From the NCBI GenBank assembly GCA_907163375.1, contig CAJQUW010015436.1:436501-500500 (forward strand): a DNA stretch of 64,000 nt, written 5' to 3'. The notes beneath the pieces were generated by a model. That model did not search any database. It worked only from the letters and a program-made list of their open reading frames with translations, and was not told where the DNA came from. The stretch is from Prostheceraeus crozeri (Eukaryota > Platyhelminthes > Polycladida > Euryleptidae). The translations under genes were made by a program, and so were the position numbers. Positions 62,950 to 64,000 of this stretch are shown piece after piece. The stretch's first letter is position 1. Each line of letters begins with the position of its first letter.

Positions 62950-63450
62950 TTTTTCCGTCCGAGGCTTCGTTCACCCGCTAGAACCATTTTCATCTAGAAC
63001 CAATCTCACAAATCTTAAATGGCGTCTCACATCTAAACGAAGACAGATATGAACAAGAATTTCTTCCACTGCATTTTCCTCACTCTTAGCTTTCAAATGA
63101 ACTATCACACGACTTTCTACGATCTCTAGAACCAAAGTTGGAAGTCTCGTCTAGAGGGGGGGGGACGTCCCAATAATTTTTTCTCTCCGATTCCGCTGGA
63201 AACAACCTTCCTAACCCAAAGTTTCACGTAGATTCCGAATCTGCCCTCCGTTTTCCCATCCGAGGCCTCCTTCATGCCGAAATATGGACTTTCTCATCCC
63301 AAAACGACCAAAACCTGCCTTTTCTAACTCTGTCGTTTTCCTGCCATTTTCCTCTCTAAACCCAGGAAGACAGGGCCAAACTGAGCTTTCCACTGCATTT
63401 TTCTCATTCTTAGCTTTCAAATAAGCTATCACAAGAATTACATCGATGCT
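62950..63450. repeat. Right repeat array, inverted copy of the left array
   Basis: Carries the complements of the left-array words (cgtagattccgaatctgccc, cttagctttcaaatgaacta) in inverted order, with the last word present twice (about 63090 and 63415). Similarity covers several hundred bases. Confidence 0.75.
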
Positions 63451-63661
63451 TTTCACGACAAAATACACAAATTATATGATGGCAACGAAGAAGTAAAATA
63501 TATCTAATAAGACCACGTCTACGACACTCAAAGCACATAAGCGAATTGTCATAGGGTAGAGTTAGGAAAGGACTAGTAATTCTCCTTCTTTGATTTGCGT
63601 TTTGAGGCAGCATTCTTCTCCGACTTGCGCTTCGTACCACTGCTGTTAAGGATTTGATCAA
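63410..63661 (-). CDS. RING-like finger protein (family C), copy 2
   Basis: An 83-residue frame with MCFECRRRGLIRYILLLRCH, HIICVFCREKHRCNSCDSLF: C-x2-C, C-x-H, C-x2-C, C-x2-C, a more complete RING-like ligand set than copy 1. It overlaps the end of family B copy 3 and its last codons lie in the right repeat array. Confidence 0.55.
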   Translation of the reverse strand: MIKSLTAVVRSASRRRMLPQNANQRRRITSPFLTLPYDNSLMCFECRRRGLIRYILLLRCHHIICVFCREKHRCNSCDSLFES

Positions 63662-63980
63662 TTATGTCATCCACGTTGGGTGGTTTTGGAATATATAGGA
63701 TGGATTCCATATGCATGGAGAGAGAGGCTATTTTATTATCCTTGTGCCGACCATAATATAGCCCATTCACTTTTAAAAGGATATCCCAAGTACCTTCTCC
63801 GAGCTCGTCGCATGTGATGGATGTTGAATGATCTCCCTCCTTCTTATAGTAAGTACACCAATGTGATACCGGTAGGCAAATTTGATTACCATCCCAAATC
63901 TTTCTATAGGGAGTATCCTTGTCATCTCTCGCCTTCCACTCTTGAGCAAGAGGAGTAGGAATGTCCATATTTAATGTCAC
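63573..63980 (-). CDS. Family B protein, copy 3
   Basis: A 135-residue frame starting MTLNMDIPTPLAQEWKARDD, with ICLPVSHWCTYYKKEGDHST, WDILLKVNGLYYGRHKDNKI then SLSMHMESILYIP and a basic tail KRKSEKNAASKRKSKK. It shares the strand-turn-strand core and basic tail with copies 1 and 2. It lies beyond the right repeat array, so the element or a second copy continues to the right. Confidence 0.6.
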   Translation of the reverse strand: MTLNMDIPTPLAQEWKARDDKDTPYRKIWDGNQICLPVSHWCTYYKKEGDHSTSITCDELGEGTWDILLKVNGLYYGRHKDNKIASLSMHMESILYIPKPPNVDDIIDQILNSSGTKRKSEKNAASKRKSKKENY

Positions 63981-64000
63981 GTATTCCTCAATAATATCAA

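Larger units (their letters stand above)
45470..64000. mobile_element. Polinton-like (PolB-bearing) virus-like element, incomplete, broken
   Basis: A block of at least 18.5 kb with a protein-primed DNA polymerase B of the Polinton/Maverick type, plus-strand genes on the left half and minus-strand genes on the right half, and repeat arrays at about 45.5-46.3 kb mirrored in inverted orientation at 62.95-63.45 kb. Genes continue beyond the right array, so the true right end is unclear and lies outside the window or the array is internal. Recognised parts: coiled-coil gene, C2H2 gene, PolB, TBP-like gene, three small paralogous families. No capsid, integrase, protease or ATPase is recognised. It has on the order of ten interruptions, plus one mariner insertion, and is old but not ancient given readable motifs. 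Confidence 0.65.

Overview
This window is eukaryotic nuclear DNA from a metazoan, most likely an aquatic invertebrate; I cannot name the phylum. The evidence is an AT-rich background, one spliced host gene with GT/AG introns and an AATAAA signal, several Penelope-like retroelements, a dense mix of Tc1, mariner, Tigger and hAT DNA transposons, and long TA and CT microsatellites.

Region 1 (1-8.2 kb) is a transposon nest: a decayed Tc1-like element, a Penelope GIY-YIG scrap, an apparently young Tigger element with an uninterrupted transposase, and a decayed mariner. Region 2 (8.2-24 kb) is the only convincing host gene, a two-finger C2H2 zinc-finger protein. Its four exons (8,810-8,948; 9,025-9,097; a 31-nt microexon at 16,632-16,662; and 22,934 onward) join in one reading frame of 369 codons. 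Its roughly 13.8-kb interval between exons 2 and 4 is filled with a non-autonomous DNA transposon, a LINE remnant, and three Penelope-type insertions, two or three of them in a head-to-head inverted arrangement and several carrying hammerhead-ribozyme-like 3' ends.

Region 3 (24-45.4 kb) is gene-poor. It holds a hAT element with perfect 8-bp target duplication, a second RT lineage, a Penelope GIY-YIG end with hammerhead core, a 2.9-kb terminal-inverted-repeat element containing two nested insertions, and a Tigger deletion derivative.

Region 4 (45.4 kb to the window end) is a virus-like element with a Polinton-type protein-primed DNA polymerase B. It is broken in many places and runs past the right edge. 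Apart from polymerase, it holds a TATA-binding-protein-like frame, three small paralogous protein families (one RING-like), TATA boxes followed at uniform spacing by splice donors, a 135-nt conserved non-coding element in two copies, a recurring TGCTATCA motif and histone-type 3' stem-loops. I recognise no capsid, integrase, protease or packaging ATPase in the visible part. A mariner has inserted into it. The TBP-like frame together with the TATA modules is the most unusual content of the window; that they worked together is inference.
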